From Xestospongia muta (lineage: Eukaryota > Porifera > Demospongiae > Haplosclerida > Petrosiidae): a stretch of DNA of 64,000 nucleotides. The notes below the pieces were generated by a model. The model searched no databases. It was given only the letters and a program-made list of their open reading frames with translations, and was not told the DNA's origin. Below, in pieces: positions 27,901 to 40,759 of this stretch. Position numbers and translations under genes: made by a program. The first letter of the stretch is position 1; the number at the start of each line of letters is the position of its first letter. The stretch spans positions 4,679,827 through 4,743,826 of the forward strand of contig OY848928.1 of the NCBI GenBank assembly GCA_963693285.1, in the 5' to 3' direction.

Positions 27901-29920
27901 TGATGGGAAATTGGCTAGTGAGAGAAAACACAGAAAAATAAAAGTGCCCTGTAAATAAATTACATGTATATAGTTATACATCAATATTTACAAAACAGAC
28001 CCTATTAGTAGAAAAAAATATAAGTCATTCATTTCCTTGGCTACAAGTTATGTGTACAGATGGCTGGCTACTTACATGGTAACAGTGACCTGTCCTTTGG
28101 CAATTTCTGACGACATAAAAGGACTGGAAAAGGGTCACGCCCATCGTTAGGTTCATGGACCTCTCGTACTTCCACTGTGTCATCAACCAGATAATAATGG
28201 AGTATCTATAAAATAACAACATTGCCATAGTTGCATTCTATCATGTTGAAAGATAACTAAACTCATTCCTTATTGAACCCTCATGATATTTAATACCTAA
28301 TATAGAAATACTGAATGTTTGTTAGTGTACAAGTATGCTAGGTATAAGTGGTTGTGTCTACATTATAATATGGTTTGATATCAATATAGAACATGAGATC
28401 AATGTTAATGTGTGCATTACTATTACTGTATATGTACTCTGGAGTAGTTTGTATTGAAAAGAAAATTGGTAACTGTTTATCTTTCAGAATATACAAGTAA
28501 TCAGCACTATCAACAGAAAGTTGATTCAACCAATTTCATAAACACATTCAGTCTTTGATATAGTCTCTTACAATAAGTGTAGATTATTCAACAAAATCTC
28601 TATGTTATCAACACCTCTTGATTACCATTAGTATAACATTGTATATATTTTTAGTATATCAAAGATTACTGGCAAGGCACTTGCTATTCTAGAGATAAGC
28701 ATATACATATACTTACATAAGGTCTTATTTCTCCAAACATGCAATCACGGTCGTCCCAAACACAATAAAATCTCAAAACTTTACGATCCATTTCTATGAA
28801 CTGTTTTAGTTTGTCAAATATAGATGGTGTCTTATACGTATACAGAGGTTGTTTACGGGATTGATTATAAGGATCACTGGGTGGTTCCTCAGGAGAATTC
28901 AACTCGATGCCCTCACTATTCATGAATTCCTGTTGAAAGCATGACAGTGGTATAAGTATTGAAAGGTTCATTAACAAACAGTAATCATTTCCATTATAGT
29001 TAGTTGTAATTATGAACGAGTAAATGAATAGGGAATGAAAGGATGGTTGGATAGATAAATGGATTGGAAAATAAATTAATGGATGGATGAATGGTTAATG
29101 GATTACTAGGTTATGGATGAATGGACAAATGTATAAATATATATAATGTTGTTGAGTCTTATCTTACTCTTGTCCAATTGTCACAATTATAAATATGGAA
29201 AATTTTGCCATAAAAAGCAACATCAATACCCAGGTTCAAATCTTTCCAGTGCCAGCAGTCTCCCAAATCATTACATGGTAAACAATGACGTTTTATCAAC
29301 TTCCCCTGTGGAATACCACTAAACAAACCAATAATGTATACATAACCATATTTGGTAGTAAATGGTTCACCTGTTCTCAACAGGTGGTTCCACAACAGAT
29401 ATGGAGTCATCCTCTAAGTAGTAGAAGATTTTGACTAGTCTGACACGATAGTATTCTTCAGGACTCTCGTGAACTGTCTGCTTGAAATAGCCATCAAATT
29501 TGAGTACCTAAAATAGGAAAGGAAATGTCATGACATTCTAGAATCTTCTTGAGTTAATGAAAGTTCCATGCCTGGATCTTGACATAACCTTTTTGTCAAA
29601 GGCAACATGAGCTGGTATAAATTCCACTGGAGCAGGTCGGGAAGCATTTCCATACGTCAATGTTGGATGCATGTTGGATAACTCATCCAGATCTGCTTCA
29701 GTGAGCTGATTGATTGTAATGGGTTCACCTCCTATGCCTATAGTTGGACGTATTGGTAGGGCATATCCATTTTTATAGGTGAGATATTGGCTTCGATGAA
29801 ACTTAGTCTTCTACAAAAAGAGAGTATTTTAATTGTAATGTCATTATAACTTTAGCTTACTGTAGGGTCTGTGAATGAATTACCAGGAAGAAACGGTAAT
29901 GCTGCTGTTTTTTCACTCAT
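24940..29920 (-). CDS. EFHC1: EFHC1-type axonemal DM10 protein
   Basis: Eleven exons on the minus strand: 29920-29861, 29810-29589, 29507-29371, 29318-29168, 28929-28717, 28205-28076, 27914-27800, 27744-27639, 26636-26496, 26359-26268, 25198-24940. Phases close to give 541 residues. The N-terminus [20 protein letters not shown] and the segments RPTIGIGGE and [11 protein letters not shown] match EFHC1. Three DM10 domains follow at about 95-195 (VLKFDGYF ... [17 protein letters not shown]), 240-347 ([12 protein letters not shown] ... FLIYDCD) and 416-520 (ILRFSAIM ... [13 protein letters not shown]). EFHC1/Rib72 proteins are inner proteins of ciliary doublet microtubules. The C-terminal EF-hand of vertebrate EFHC1 is absent: a stop follows soon after the third DM10. 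Exon 7 uses the donor GTTAGT at 27799, required by phase. A perfect RFX X-box lies 49 bases upstream of the start. Confidence 0.95.
26701..26923. repeat. 60-bp minisatellite, about 3.7 copies
   Basis: Four successive 60-base units align without gaps. Each carries tagct, then a cactgtgttaagtactgatg core and tttactagtctagag. Units differ by a few substitutions and the last is truncated. It lies in the EFHC1 intron between exons 8 and 9. Confidence 0.9.
27592..27607. repeat. 16-bp perfect palindrome
   Basis: gtacaagtacttgtac reads the same on both strands. It lies in an EFHC1 intron within a patch of gtac-rich sequence (about 27573-27614). Confidence 0.6.
29038..29130. repeat. Degenerate (GGAT)n repeat
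   Basis: An imperfect ggat/atgg tetranucleotide array with interruptions lies in the EFHC1 intron between exons 4 and 5. Confidence 0.6.
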
Positions 29921-29968
29921 AATGAACTACTAACTGTACAGCATGTACAGATTGTTATTTGCAACTTA

Positions 29969-29982
29969 GTTACCATGGCAAC
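29969..29982. promoter_or_regulatory. RFX X-box
   Basis: GTTACCATGGCAAC fits the RFX half-sites RYYNYY and RRNRAC with a 2-base spacer. It starts 49 bases upstream of the EFHC1 ATG, within the range usual for ciliary genes. RFX factors drive ciliary genes in animals; binding here is inferred. Confidence 0.8.
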
Positions 29983-29993
29983 ATTGTACGTAC

Positions 29994-30076
29994 TGCGCAT
30001 GCTCAATACGCGGTTAGTATACGGAAAAATACATTTTCTGTTTTGAATTTACCACGTATTTTTACGAGCATGCGCA
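29994..30076. repeat. Inverted repeat with NRF1-like arms
   Basis: tgcgcatgctc (29994-30004) recurs in reverse complement at 30066-30076. Similarity continues inward (aatacgcggtta against aatacgtggtaa after a 5-base offset). The arms resemble NRF1 half-sites, or alternatively the ends of a small foldback element. Confidence 0.55.
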
Positions 30077-30233
30077 ATAAATTTTGCTGCGTAGTGGTAC
30101 GTGTAATACGTATGAATAAAATTAAAAATAAATTTCTACCAGCCCCACCTGGTCAGTGGTCACTATATAAACTTACTTGAGCTGACGATTAGCTCATTCA
30201 CAAGAGAGAACCTTTATTAAATTGAATTCTAAA

Positions 30234-33102
<2,869 letters not shown>

Positions 33103-33368
33103 ATTTTTGCATTAGTTAAGAAATTTCACTTATTTTAAAACTAATTTTTTTATCTTGAACATACGACCACGAGACACACTATGTTTTTTATACATATTTA
33201 AATGTCTTCACTTACAATAAAATTATATTTAACATCAATATATATTTTGCATATTATTTTTAACTATATATTAGACAAATGCATCAAATAAAGTAAAATG
33301 AAAAAGTGTTCTTCTAATATTAAAACATGGCAAAATATTGATCACAAAACTTATTTATTAATTATGAT

Positions 33369-36300
33369 TTAATTATTAATTATATTTAAGGCTGAATCTC
33401 TAAATCGACTTGGAGAGTATGTCCTTAGTATGATCTTAGTCCTGGGTTCAAATTGTTTATCTGATTCAGAAGTTGAGTCTTTGTGCATAACTTGGTCTGA
33501 AAGCTCTACATTTGTAGTCATTTTTGTTCCAGACCGATCTCTATACCATTTCACTAGAGCACAACAAAAATACTTGTAAAAGTGATAGCATAGTAAAACA
33601 ATATAAACCAGAACGTTAAGACTTGCAATAATGGTTGTTATTGTTTCATTTATATTAGAGTTTTGTGTGGAAAAAAAAGCCATCAAAAATAAACTCAGCA
33701 GTGTCCATATATCAAAAATATGAATATGAGGGTGCCTTTTTCGATGGTATACATAACCAGTACTTAATACGAGAATCAACCCAATACAAGTAATGCAAAG
33801 TACTGATAAGCTAGCATAATTATTGTCAACAAGGGAAACATTAAGTGCTAATAGCAACCTGACTAGTAACAACAAACCAACCCAAAACCGAAACTGATTA
33901 CTATAAGGTCCACCATATGCATCATGAAATGGTTTCAATTTTGCAATATAGATACGTACGCATTTTAACTTTTGTAGCCTTTCAAATCGTTCACAAAGAG
34001 GAAAAATAAGCAGATAAATAATGTAAGGAAATATAAGAAAAGTGATAATTCCAATCGAGACTGCTAGAAGTATAGAATGACATAAGTCCTTGTATTCAAT
34101 GTCAGGAGAATAGTACCAATACATAATTTCACTCTCTCCACACTTGGCCTCTTTTTGATATAGGACAAGGATTACAGTTCGTAGCAGCTTATAGTATGAC
34201 AGCAACATCAGTGTTGCTAATGATGGCACAATTCTGGGACCGAGAACATTAGATGCACGCTTAGAGTAATGACAGATAAATACAGTGATACCCATTATAA
34301 CCCATAGATAAATAGGATAAACAAACTGGAGTGCTAATTTCAAACAAGCATTCATTTCTTCAAAGAAGCATGTTGGAATTCCAAAATCAAGATTAAAGTG
34401 ATAGAGAAAAAATTGTATATATAAATTCTTCCCATCTGGAAAAAAAATGCTCTCATACAACTGAACAATATTGGCCCAGAAGATGATGCCATTTACAGTT
34501 GCCATGGCTACCGTGAAATTGAGAATCAAGATTTCAAAAGTCAGCAGTATACCTCCAATGGCAAAGACAATAAAAAGACTTAAATGATTATTATTTTCGC
34601 ACTTTCTACAGCTGTTGGACCCAATAATGAGGCTATACCCCTCTTTACATTCACCACACAACCAACCACCACGATTGTTTTTACACTGAGCATTGAAATC
34701 ATTTGCTGTGATTGTAACAGAGTCAGACTTACAGAAGTCTTGTGGACACTTTTCTATAGTAATGCAATCATCACTGGTAGCATTTGCAAATGGACTAGTT
34801 GTTCCAATCCATACATCTCCTTGTCGTGTAATAGTACCAGCAGCAACATCACAATCAATGTTATATGTATTGTCATAAAGAAATTTACTAGAACAAACGC
34901 ACATACCAGTTTTATTAGAAAGCTCAAATCCAAATGGACAAGGATCAATCTGGACTTCAACAACCACTAGCTCTGAAGTAGATGTAGGTGGTATCTCAGC
35001 GTAAAACTTCAAAATTACAGCAGGTTCAAATTTGTCCTTCACTGAAATCCTGATATCAACTTGTGTACATTCTGTGTGATTATGATGTTTCAAAATATTT
35101 CGGTTTTCTTGATAAACAACGTAGATGTATCCAATACTGGGAGAGTTCTGTTCACCAACTAATATTGCATCGACAGAGATTGTTTCTCCTGGCATAGCAC
35201 TTAGTCTAGTATTATTAGCATGGCATTGAGGCTGACCGTTTTCACAGAGACATACTCTAATTGGTTTTGAAGTAATGACAGGTTCACTATTACCTCTATT
35301 TTTGTACTCGAGAATTGAAGTGCTGCAAACCTCAAACAAATTTCCATATATCCCTGAACCAACTAAGCCAGCTGTGTTATTATGAAAACTTAACCTAGAG
35401 GATGACGTGTGGATAGTATGATAAAAGCAACCCACGTAATTAGGAGGAGTGTATATCCCTCCTCCCTTTAAAGTGGCTGAGTTTGCTTCAAAATGAACTG
35501 ATACATTTGGTTGATCTAATAAAAGCAGTGTTGCTCCATTAATAAAAATTCCTCCACCATATTTGTTTGAGTTATTGTAGAACAAATTCTTCATACCTCG
35601 AAATCTTATTCCTGAAGTTAAGGCAGTCATACCGGATATCAACGCATCATTTTTAAGAACTTGCAAATCACGAAACACAACACTCTCCGTGTAAAGAATA
35701 CACACAGCACATGTATGTATATTTAAATGATTATGATGTGTCTCTTGAACTGTGACATTGGTTATATAAAATTTAGCTGAGTGTTGTAACGCCAAGAAAG
35801 GATGATAATCATCACTTGTTACTAATGGTTGTATCCACAATCCTGAGTGATCATTCCCAGTTATTGAACATGAGTCCATGTGCACTGAACCTGATATAGC
35901 CAGTAAAATACCACCATTGGCATTGTAACTAATATTGCTATTGGTGATATTAACAATACACTCACTACATTCACTAGGTAATAAAAGGTTAATATTACGT
36001 AATATTGCCAATCCACCAGCCATAAGTAATAATGTATTAGTGTTTGAATTGACTGAAACAGTTTGTAGTGCATTGGTAGAAACAATATTGCTGAGCTGGA
36101 TGTAGTAATGTGTAATCAACTCACTTACCACAATAGCCATATTAGGAGCTGTGTTATTATAAGCAGTCACATGATCCAGCACAATGGTCACACCATCTTG
36201 ATAAACTTTTATATTAAGAGCACCCTTAAGAGATTGTGATAAAGTAATTTGAGTGTTCTGGATAGTTAGTTTTGGAGTAAATACTACTGTTTCAAATGAA

Positions 36301-36881
36301 GTGTTACTACAGTAAGCACTCTCCATGTCTGTAGTATTATATTCTATAAATAACTCTCCATACTTGAAAGTGGAATAGCTAATATCTAATATGAGAGTAT
36401 TGGTTGAGAACAGTACATAGCCTTGGTATGGCACAGCCTTGATGATATCCATTGACTCTAGTGTCAAGTTACACACATTTTCAGCAGAAATTGAAGTTGG
36501 TTCACATGACAAAATTGTCAAACCTTTCAGTAAAACATTTGATGAATCTAGGATATTTATACCAATTCCCTTATTATTACATACTAGTCTGGGTTTCTCA
36601 TTATGTTCATTGGTATTGTTTAGACTTGGAAATGACTGCAAACTTACATTTACATAAGTCTCAATTATGATGTTGTCATCCATAGTGTGATTTCCCTCCA
36701 TGAAGAAGAAAATAGTATGGTCATTGAAATAAGCATTCTTGATATAGAAAGACAGGTTGTGACAGACAGTGTCGTTTCCATCTGGACAAGATGTTCCATT
36801 GGGTGCTGAAACATAATACACACTAGCAGAAGAGAGTACTAGGACTAGAAACAACACAAACACACTATAAACTAAAGCCAT
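33369..36881 (-). CDS. Receptor-like beta-helix/multi-pass membrane protein, gene C
   Basis: Single exon of 1170 residues using the ATG at 36881; the frame is open a little further upstream only by a TTG. It has a signal peptide (MALVYSVFVLFLVLVLSSAS), family motif YYVSAPNGTSCP, VCHNLSFY and IFFFMEGNHTM. The ectodomain carries GGGIFI and GGGIYT turns, then CLCENGQPQC. The Cys-rich module is CKNNRGGWLCGECKEG at about 730-745. About eight membrane segments span 767-1102 (with NGIIFWAN, LLSYYKLLRTV). It is the most divergent intact copy of the array. Its tail lacks the RRRESLLD motif of the D group and ends FRDSALNIINN. Its first ~170 codons are duplicated in the two chimeric fragments at about 45.0 and 53.7 kb. 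A TTTATT (minus-strand AATAAA) at 33354-33359 lies just past the stop. Confidence 0.9.
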   Translation of the reverse strand: MALVYSVFVLFLVLVLSSASVYYVSAPNGTSCPDGNDTVCHNLSFYIKNAYFNDHTIFFFMEGNHTMDDNIIIETYVNVSLQSFPSLNNTNEHNEKPRLVCNNKGIGINILDSSNVLLKGLTILSCEPTSISAENVCNLTLESMDIIKAVPYQGYVLFSTNTLILDISYSTFKYGELFIEYNTTDMESAYCSNTSFETVVFTPKLTIQNTQITLSQSLKGALNIKVYQDGVTIVLDHVTAYNNTAPNMAIVVSELITHYYIQLSNIVSTNALQTVSVNSNTNTLLLMAGGLAILRNINLLLPSECSECIVNITNSNISYNANGGILLAISGSVHMDSCSITGNDHSGLWIQPLVTSDDYHPFLALQHSAKFYITNVTVQETHHNHLNIHTCAVCILYTESVVFRDLQVLKNDALISGMTALTSGIRFRGMKNLFYNNSNKYGGGIFINGATLLLLDQPNVSVHFEANSATLKGGGIYTPPNYVGCFYHTIHTSSSRLSFHNNTAGLVGSGIYGNLFEVCSTSILEYKNRGNSEPVITSKPIRVCLCENGQPQCHANNTRLSAMPGETISVDAILVGEQNSPSIGYIYVVYQENRNILKHHNHTECTQVDIRISVKDKFEPAVILKFYAEIPPTSTSELVVVEVQIDPCPFGFELSNKTGMCVCSSKFLYDNTYNIDCDVAAGTITRQGDVWIGTTSPFANATSDDCITIEKCPQDFCKSDSVTITANDFNAQCKNNRGGWLCGECKEGYSLIIGSNSCRKCENNNHLSLFIVFAIGGILLTFEILILNFTVAMATVNGIIFWANIVQLYESIFFPDGKNLYIQFFLYHFNLDFGIPTCFFEEMNACLKLALQFVYPIYLWVIMGITVFICHYSKRASNVLGPRIVPSLATLMLLSYYKLLRTVILVLYQKEAKCGESEIMYWYYSPDIEYKDLCHSILLAVSIGIITFLIFPYIIYLLIFPLCERFERLQKLKCVRIYIAKLKPFHDAYGGPYSNQFRFWVGLLLLVRLLLALNVSLVDNNYASLSVLCITCIGLILVLSTGYVYHRKRHPHIHIFDIWTLLSLFLMAFFSTQNSNINETITTIIASLNVLVYIVLLCYHFYKYFCCALVKWYRDRSGTKMTTNVELSDQVMHKDSTSESDKQFEPRTKIILRTYSPSRFRDSALNIINN

Positions 36882-36986
36882 GTTTAACGCTGTCAACACA
36901 GTCAACTAATTAATAACATTCCATTTGTGATTATTACAAATGTACTTGTAATAACTATATAACCACACAACTATTTTACTACACAC

Positions 36987-37045
36987 ATGAATAATTAATA
37001 TACACATGTATGAACAATTAATATCACAATATGAATAATTAATAT
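36987..37045. repeat. atgaataattaatat short direct repeats
   Basis: Three to four imperfect copies lie between genes C and D1. Equivalent blocks appear at about 45686-45747 and 54388-54449 in the duplicated segments, there with a small extra insertion. Confidence 0.6.
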
Positions 37046-37066
37046 GTAAAAGCCATGATTAATAGG

Positions 37067-40000
37067 CTACATAAATACATTATAGTCAGTACTACTCGTA
37101 TATTGATTGTCATCTTCATAGTCAAGTAATGACTCTCGTCTCCTGAATACAGAAGTACTTGTGACAGGAACTGAAGATAAAAGTTCCACATCATTTGAAC
37201 TAGAAGGTTTTTGAGACCTTTTGAATATCTTCCTTATGTTGGTAATTGGTTGTTGTAATTGAGACTTTAACAATTGATTCCAACTATGATAAAAAATAAT
37301 ACCGCAAAATGTCAAAAATGCGACAATAACTAAAACAGCACTTGATATTTGCCCTTTTGAGAAGCGGTCATTGTTATTGAATGATAGCCTGGTATTCATA
37401 TGTAGCATAAGCATAAGATTTAGAATGAAAGACACTTCAAGAAGAGCTAACTGAAAACGACGGTATATTCCCCTTAATATAAAATACATAAACATAATAA
37501 CAACTAAGACTGATGCTAATACATCCAAGCTTACATTAGCTTTGCTATCCAAGGACACAACTAGTGCTAAGATAACACGAACAAGTAGTAAAAACCCAGT
37601 CCAAAAACGACACTTGTCCTTATATGGACCTCCATATGCATCAAAGAAAGGCTTCATATTAGTTGACAGTTTTTGGCAGCACTTGAGTTTTGATAGAGGT
37701 CCTTCAAACAGGGATATAGTGAGAAGATAGCAAGTGTATGGAATTATTAATATAATGAGTACAGCCACTGAGAACAGGAACAATGGTAGATGACATCCTT
37801 CTAGATATTGGACAGTAGCATCAATGTACCACACATAACTTACTAATGCTACGTCAATTTCATTATAACACTGAATACTAGTAAAATATAGGGCTTGAAA
37901 AACAGTTCGTATTAATTTGGTATAGGAGAGTAAGACCATAGTGGCTAGTACTGGAACTACATGTGTTCCCACAAGTCGAACTACTTTGTTGGAATATCGT
38001 GCCATTATTATGATAAGTATTAGAAGAAACCAAACATAGACTGGAAAAATAAACTGTAGCCATGTCTTACTACAGGAATTCATACCATTATAGAAACAAG
38101 TCTCAATACCCAGATCTAGATTGATCCAGGAAATGAACTGACTAAGAAACGGGATAGGACCATTAGGAAAGAAAATGGGTTCATACAATTTGACAACATT
38201 AGCATAGAATATAAGACCATTGATGGTACCTACGGACACAGTTAAGTTTAAAGCAACGAGAAAAGCTACCAGTGCTATACCAACTAGAGTAAATGGAATG
38301 ATAAGAGCTAAGTAGTCATCAGTACATTGTCCACATTGATTGGAACCTAACATGAGACTGAGTCCTTCACTACATTGTCCACAGAGTAGTCCAGATCTAT
38401 TGAGGGTACATTGGGGATCAGGATAGGTGATTGTGAATTGAATGGTACTTTGATTGCAATAATCAAAAGGACAGTTTTGATAAACAATTAGACAATTTGA
38501 GTCATTATCATAACCAATCCATAAATTACCCTCTCTTGATAGGGTTTGGGTATTAATATCACATGATATATCATCATAACTAGTTAATTCAGATCTACAA
38601 CCACAAGTCCCACTGTTCAGTTTAAATCCAATTGGACAAGCCTCTATTGTAGCTTCAATAATCTTACCCATAGGGTCTTTTAAAGGATCAATTGGACTTT
38701 CAAGTGTAGCATAAACCTTTATTGTAGTCAATGAAGCATTAGTTATATTGAATACATAAGTAACATTAGTACACTGTGCTGTTAGACCATAATTGATAGT
38801 ATTCACATTAGTTGAGTATTCTGTCAATTGTACTGCACCTGTTGTCAAACCATTCATTGAGCCTACAGCAGCTAATGATATATTGTAGATACTACCAGGT
38901 AATATAGTGATATAGAGGTGTTTTGTAGAACAATTTGGTGTTTCTGAGACACAAAAACATACCTGTATAGGATCTGATGACACTACTGATAAACCTGTTT
39001 GTTCAGTGTAATTGAAAAGAACATCAAATTCATAACCATTTGAGCAAGAATCTGGATTACCACCATAAAGCACATCTCCTGATTTTTCAGCAGAATTGTT
39101 CATAAAATATAACCCTGCATTGCTATAATAGTAATTATTGGAAAGGATTTGAAAAAAGCACGGAATATAGGTATTTTGATTAATAACTTGAGACACATAT
39201 ATTCCTCCACCAACAACTAAAGCGTGATTATTAGCAAACAAAATATTTGATTGCTCTTTCACTAGTAAAAATGATGCACCATATAAAGCAATACCTCCAC
39301 CAAAAATCCCAGTATTGTTTATAAACTGATTGTTGCCATTAAAAACAAACAAAGTATTAAAACTAACTAAACCAGCTGTGTTGTGATTATAAACTTTGAC
39401 TTCCTCAAATGTAATATCAAAAACATTCAGTGTTAATATGGCAGCTGCTTGAATATTAGTAGTCTCACGAGTCACATGATTAGAATCAAATAAAACATTA
39501 GTGAAATAAAAACTAGGCATTACTGAAGTAGCCAAAAATAGTGCCGAGACATATAAAAATAATCCTGAACCAATCCTGCCACTATTATTGTATATATTAC
39601 AATTATGAAACTCAATTCTACCACTGCTATTGCTTGTCCAACCCACCAATAGGCCCCCATTTCCCTGTGCAATATTGTGTGTGAAGTTACTATTTTCAAT
39701 GATTATCTCAACATCTATGTAATTGTCTGAGCTCTGTTGTAAATCCAAGCCTGCTCCTGAGGAAATTTGGGAAAATGGAACCACACTGGTAGGAATCAAT
39801 GCATTGCCATAAGTACTTATAGTATTATTAATTATTAGTGAGTAGTGTGCTGTGTTAGCAATAACTTCAAAGTTAAAGTTAGCTCCTGTATAGCCAGTGT
39901 TACCATAGAGCACAACAGAGTCAATATAAAATTGAACCTTGTAGGTTTGTGACTGTTCCATCTCTATACTCAAACCGCCACCAAATCCATATCGAAGATT

Positions 40001-40696
40001 TAACCCCAACGTAAAGTTTGATCGCACAATATCAACTTTGTACAAAACATTAAGAAAATCAGTGTCTTGGTAATGTAAATATACATTACCACCTCGACAA
40101 GATAAACATGCAAGATGAGGCTGATTTTGAGCAAAGGATGAATCAGCAATTGACACATCAAAGGTATTAATGAGAGATAGTCCCAGACCTGAACTATTTT
40201 GAACTGAAACCCAGACCAATGTGACATTGTCGCTGTCTATGAAACATAAGCTGACATTTGTTTCAAATAAAATGATGTTATTTGAGTTTTCAAACCAACA
40301 CTTTGCAAGTGTTATGGATTTTATTATAAGTTGTGAACTGTTAGTGAATGCCATACCACCTTCAATATAATCACTACACATTATAACTGATGTGGATTGC
40401 ATAACTGTATCATGAAAGCCTTGTTCTATATGACCCAGTCCCTGTAGAGTTAAATTACTTACATCACTGATCTTCAACATATGCTGTAGAGTATGAGTTC
40501 CCTCTAGGAAGTAGAAGATTGTGTCATCAGTGAAGTAATTATCAGAATAAAAAGAGAGGTTGTGACAAGGTAGGTCAGTAGTAGGAGGACAAGGTTCTCC
40601 ATTAGGAGCTGAGACATAATACTCAGAGGCAGTAACATGTTTACTATAGATATATAGTATAACTGCTACTATATGACAAAACTGATACCAATTCAT
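37067..40696 (-). CDS. Receptor-like beta-helix/multi-pass membrane protein, gene D1
   Basis: Intronless coding region of 1209 residues from the ATG at 40696. A signal peptide ends near ASEYYVSAPNGEPCPP. PCHNLSFY and DDTIFYFLEGTHTL follow, then beta-helix repeats with GGGIALYGAS (about 466) and GGGIYVSQV (about 498). The Cys-rich module CTLNRSGLLCGQCSEGLSLM (about 761-780) and about eight membrane segments (793-1135) follow, with the tail containing RRRESLLDYEDD (about 1184). A 5' UTR intron is supported: acceptor CTCTCTAG at 40710-40717 and donor GTGAGT at 40759, a 50-base intron ending 13 bases before the ATG. The frame upstream of the ATG is open only through intronic sequence from a TTG. 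D2 is a near-identical copy: I count about 40 residue differences, none in roughly the last 100 residues. Confidence 0.92.
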   Translation of the reverse strand: MNWYQFCHIVAVILYIYSKHVTASEYYVSAPNGEPCPPTTDLPCHNLSFYSDNYFTDDTIFYFLEGTHTLQHMLKISDVSNLTLQGLGHIEQGFHDTVMQSTSVIMCSDYIEGGMAFTNSSQLIIKSITLAKCWFENSNNIILFETNVSLCFIDSDNVTLVWVSVQNSSGLGLSLINTFDVSIADSSFAQNQPHLACLSCRGGNVYLHYQDTDFLNVLYKVDIVRSNFTLGLNLRYGFGGGLSIEMEQSQTYKVQFYIDSVVLYGNTGYTGANFNFEVIANTAHYSLIINNTISTYGNALIPTSVVPFSQISSGAGLDLQQSSDNYIDVEIIIENSNFTHNIAQGNGGLLVGWTSNSSGRIEFHNCNIYNNSGRIGSGLFLYVSALFLATSVMPSFYFTNVLFDSNHVTRETTNIQAAAILTLNVFDITFEEVKVYNHNTAGLVSFNTLFVFNGNNQFINNTGIFGGGIALYGASFLLVKEQSNILFANNHALVVGGGIYVSQVINQNTYIPCFFQILSNNYYYSNAGLYFMNNSAEKSGDVLYGGNPDSCSNGYEFDVLFNYTEQTGLSVVSSDPIQVCFCVSETPNCSTKHLYITILPGSIYNISLAAVGSMNGLTTGAVQLTEYSTNVNTINYGLTAQCTNVTYVFNITNASLTTIKVYATLESPIDPLKDPMGKIIEATIEACPIGFKLNSGTCGCRSELTSYDDISCDINTQTLSREGNLWIGYDNDSNCLIVYQNCPFDYCNQSTIQFTITYPDPQCTLNRSGLLCGQCSEGLSLMLGSNQCGQCTDDYLALIIPFTLVGIALVAFLVALNLTVSVGTINGLIFYANVVKLYEPIFFPNGPIPFLSQFISWINLDLGIETCFYNGMNSCSKTWLQFIFPVYVWFLLILIIIMARYSNKVVRLVGTHVVPVLATMVLLSYTKLIRTVFQALYFTSIQCYNEIDVALVSYVWYIDATVQYLEGCHLPLFLFSVAVLIILIIPYTCYLLTISLFEGPLSKLKCCQKLSTNMKPFFDAYGGPYKDKCRFWTGFLLLVRVILALVVSLDSKANVSLDVLASVLVVIMFMYFILRGIYRRFQLALLEVSFILNLMLMLHMNTRLSFNNNDRFSKGQISSAVLVIVAFLTFCGIIFYHSWNQLLKSQLQQPITNIRKIFKRSQKPSSSNDVELLSSVPVTSTSVFRRRESLLDYEDDNQYTSSTDYNVFM

Positions 40697-40709
40697 GATC
40701 GAATATGTC

Positions 40710-40759
40710 CTAGAGAGCAAGGAATATAATGATGTAAGAGTACTTTATTAAATACTCAC
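40710..40759 (-). other. 5' UTR intron of gene D1
   Basis: GTGAGTATTT donor after AAAAGAG, pyrimidine-containing acceptor TTGCTCTCTAG, 50 bases. An equivalent pair is conserved at 49412-49461 for D2 and at 58154-58201 for F. Confidence 0.7.

Larger units (their letters stand above)
29921..30233. promoter_or_regulatory. Bidirectional promoter EFHC1/p38 MAPK
   Basis: A 313-base gap between divergent start codons. It contains the X-box at 29969-29982 and an inverted pair of gagcatgcgca motifs at 29994-30004 and 30066-30076. It is rich in CG and CGTA compared with neighbouring DNA. Confidence 0.6.

Noticed and set aside
36882..36905. Upstream non-ATG starts (TTG or GTG) for A, C, D1, D2 and the C fragments
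   Set aside because: A eukaryotic gene should use ATG. The inner ATGs place the signal peptide at the N-terminus, and for D1/D2 the extra codons fall inside a 5' UTR intron.
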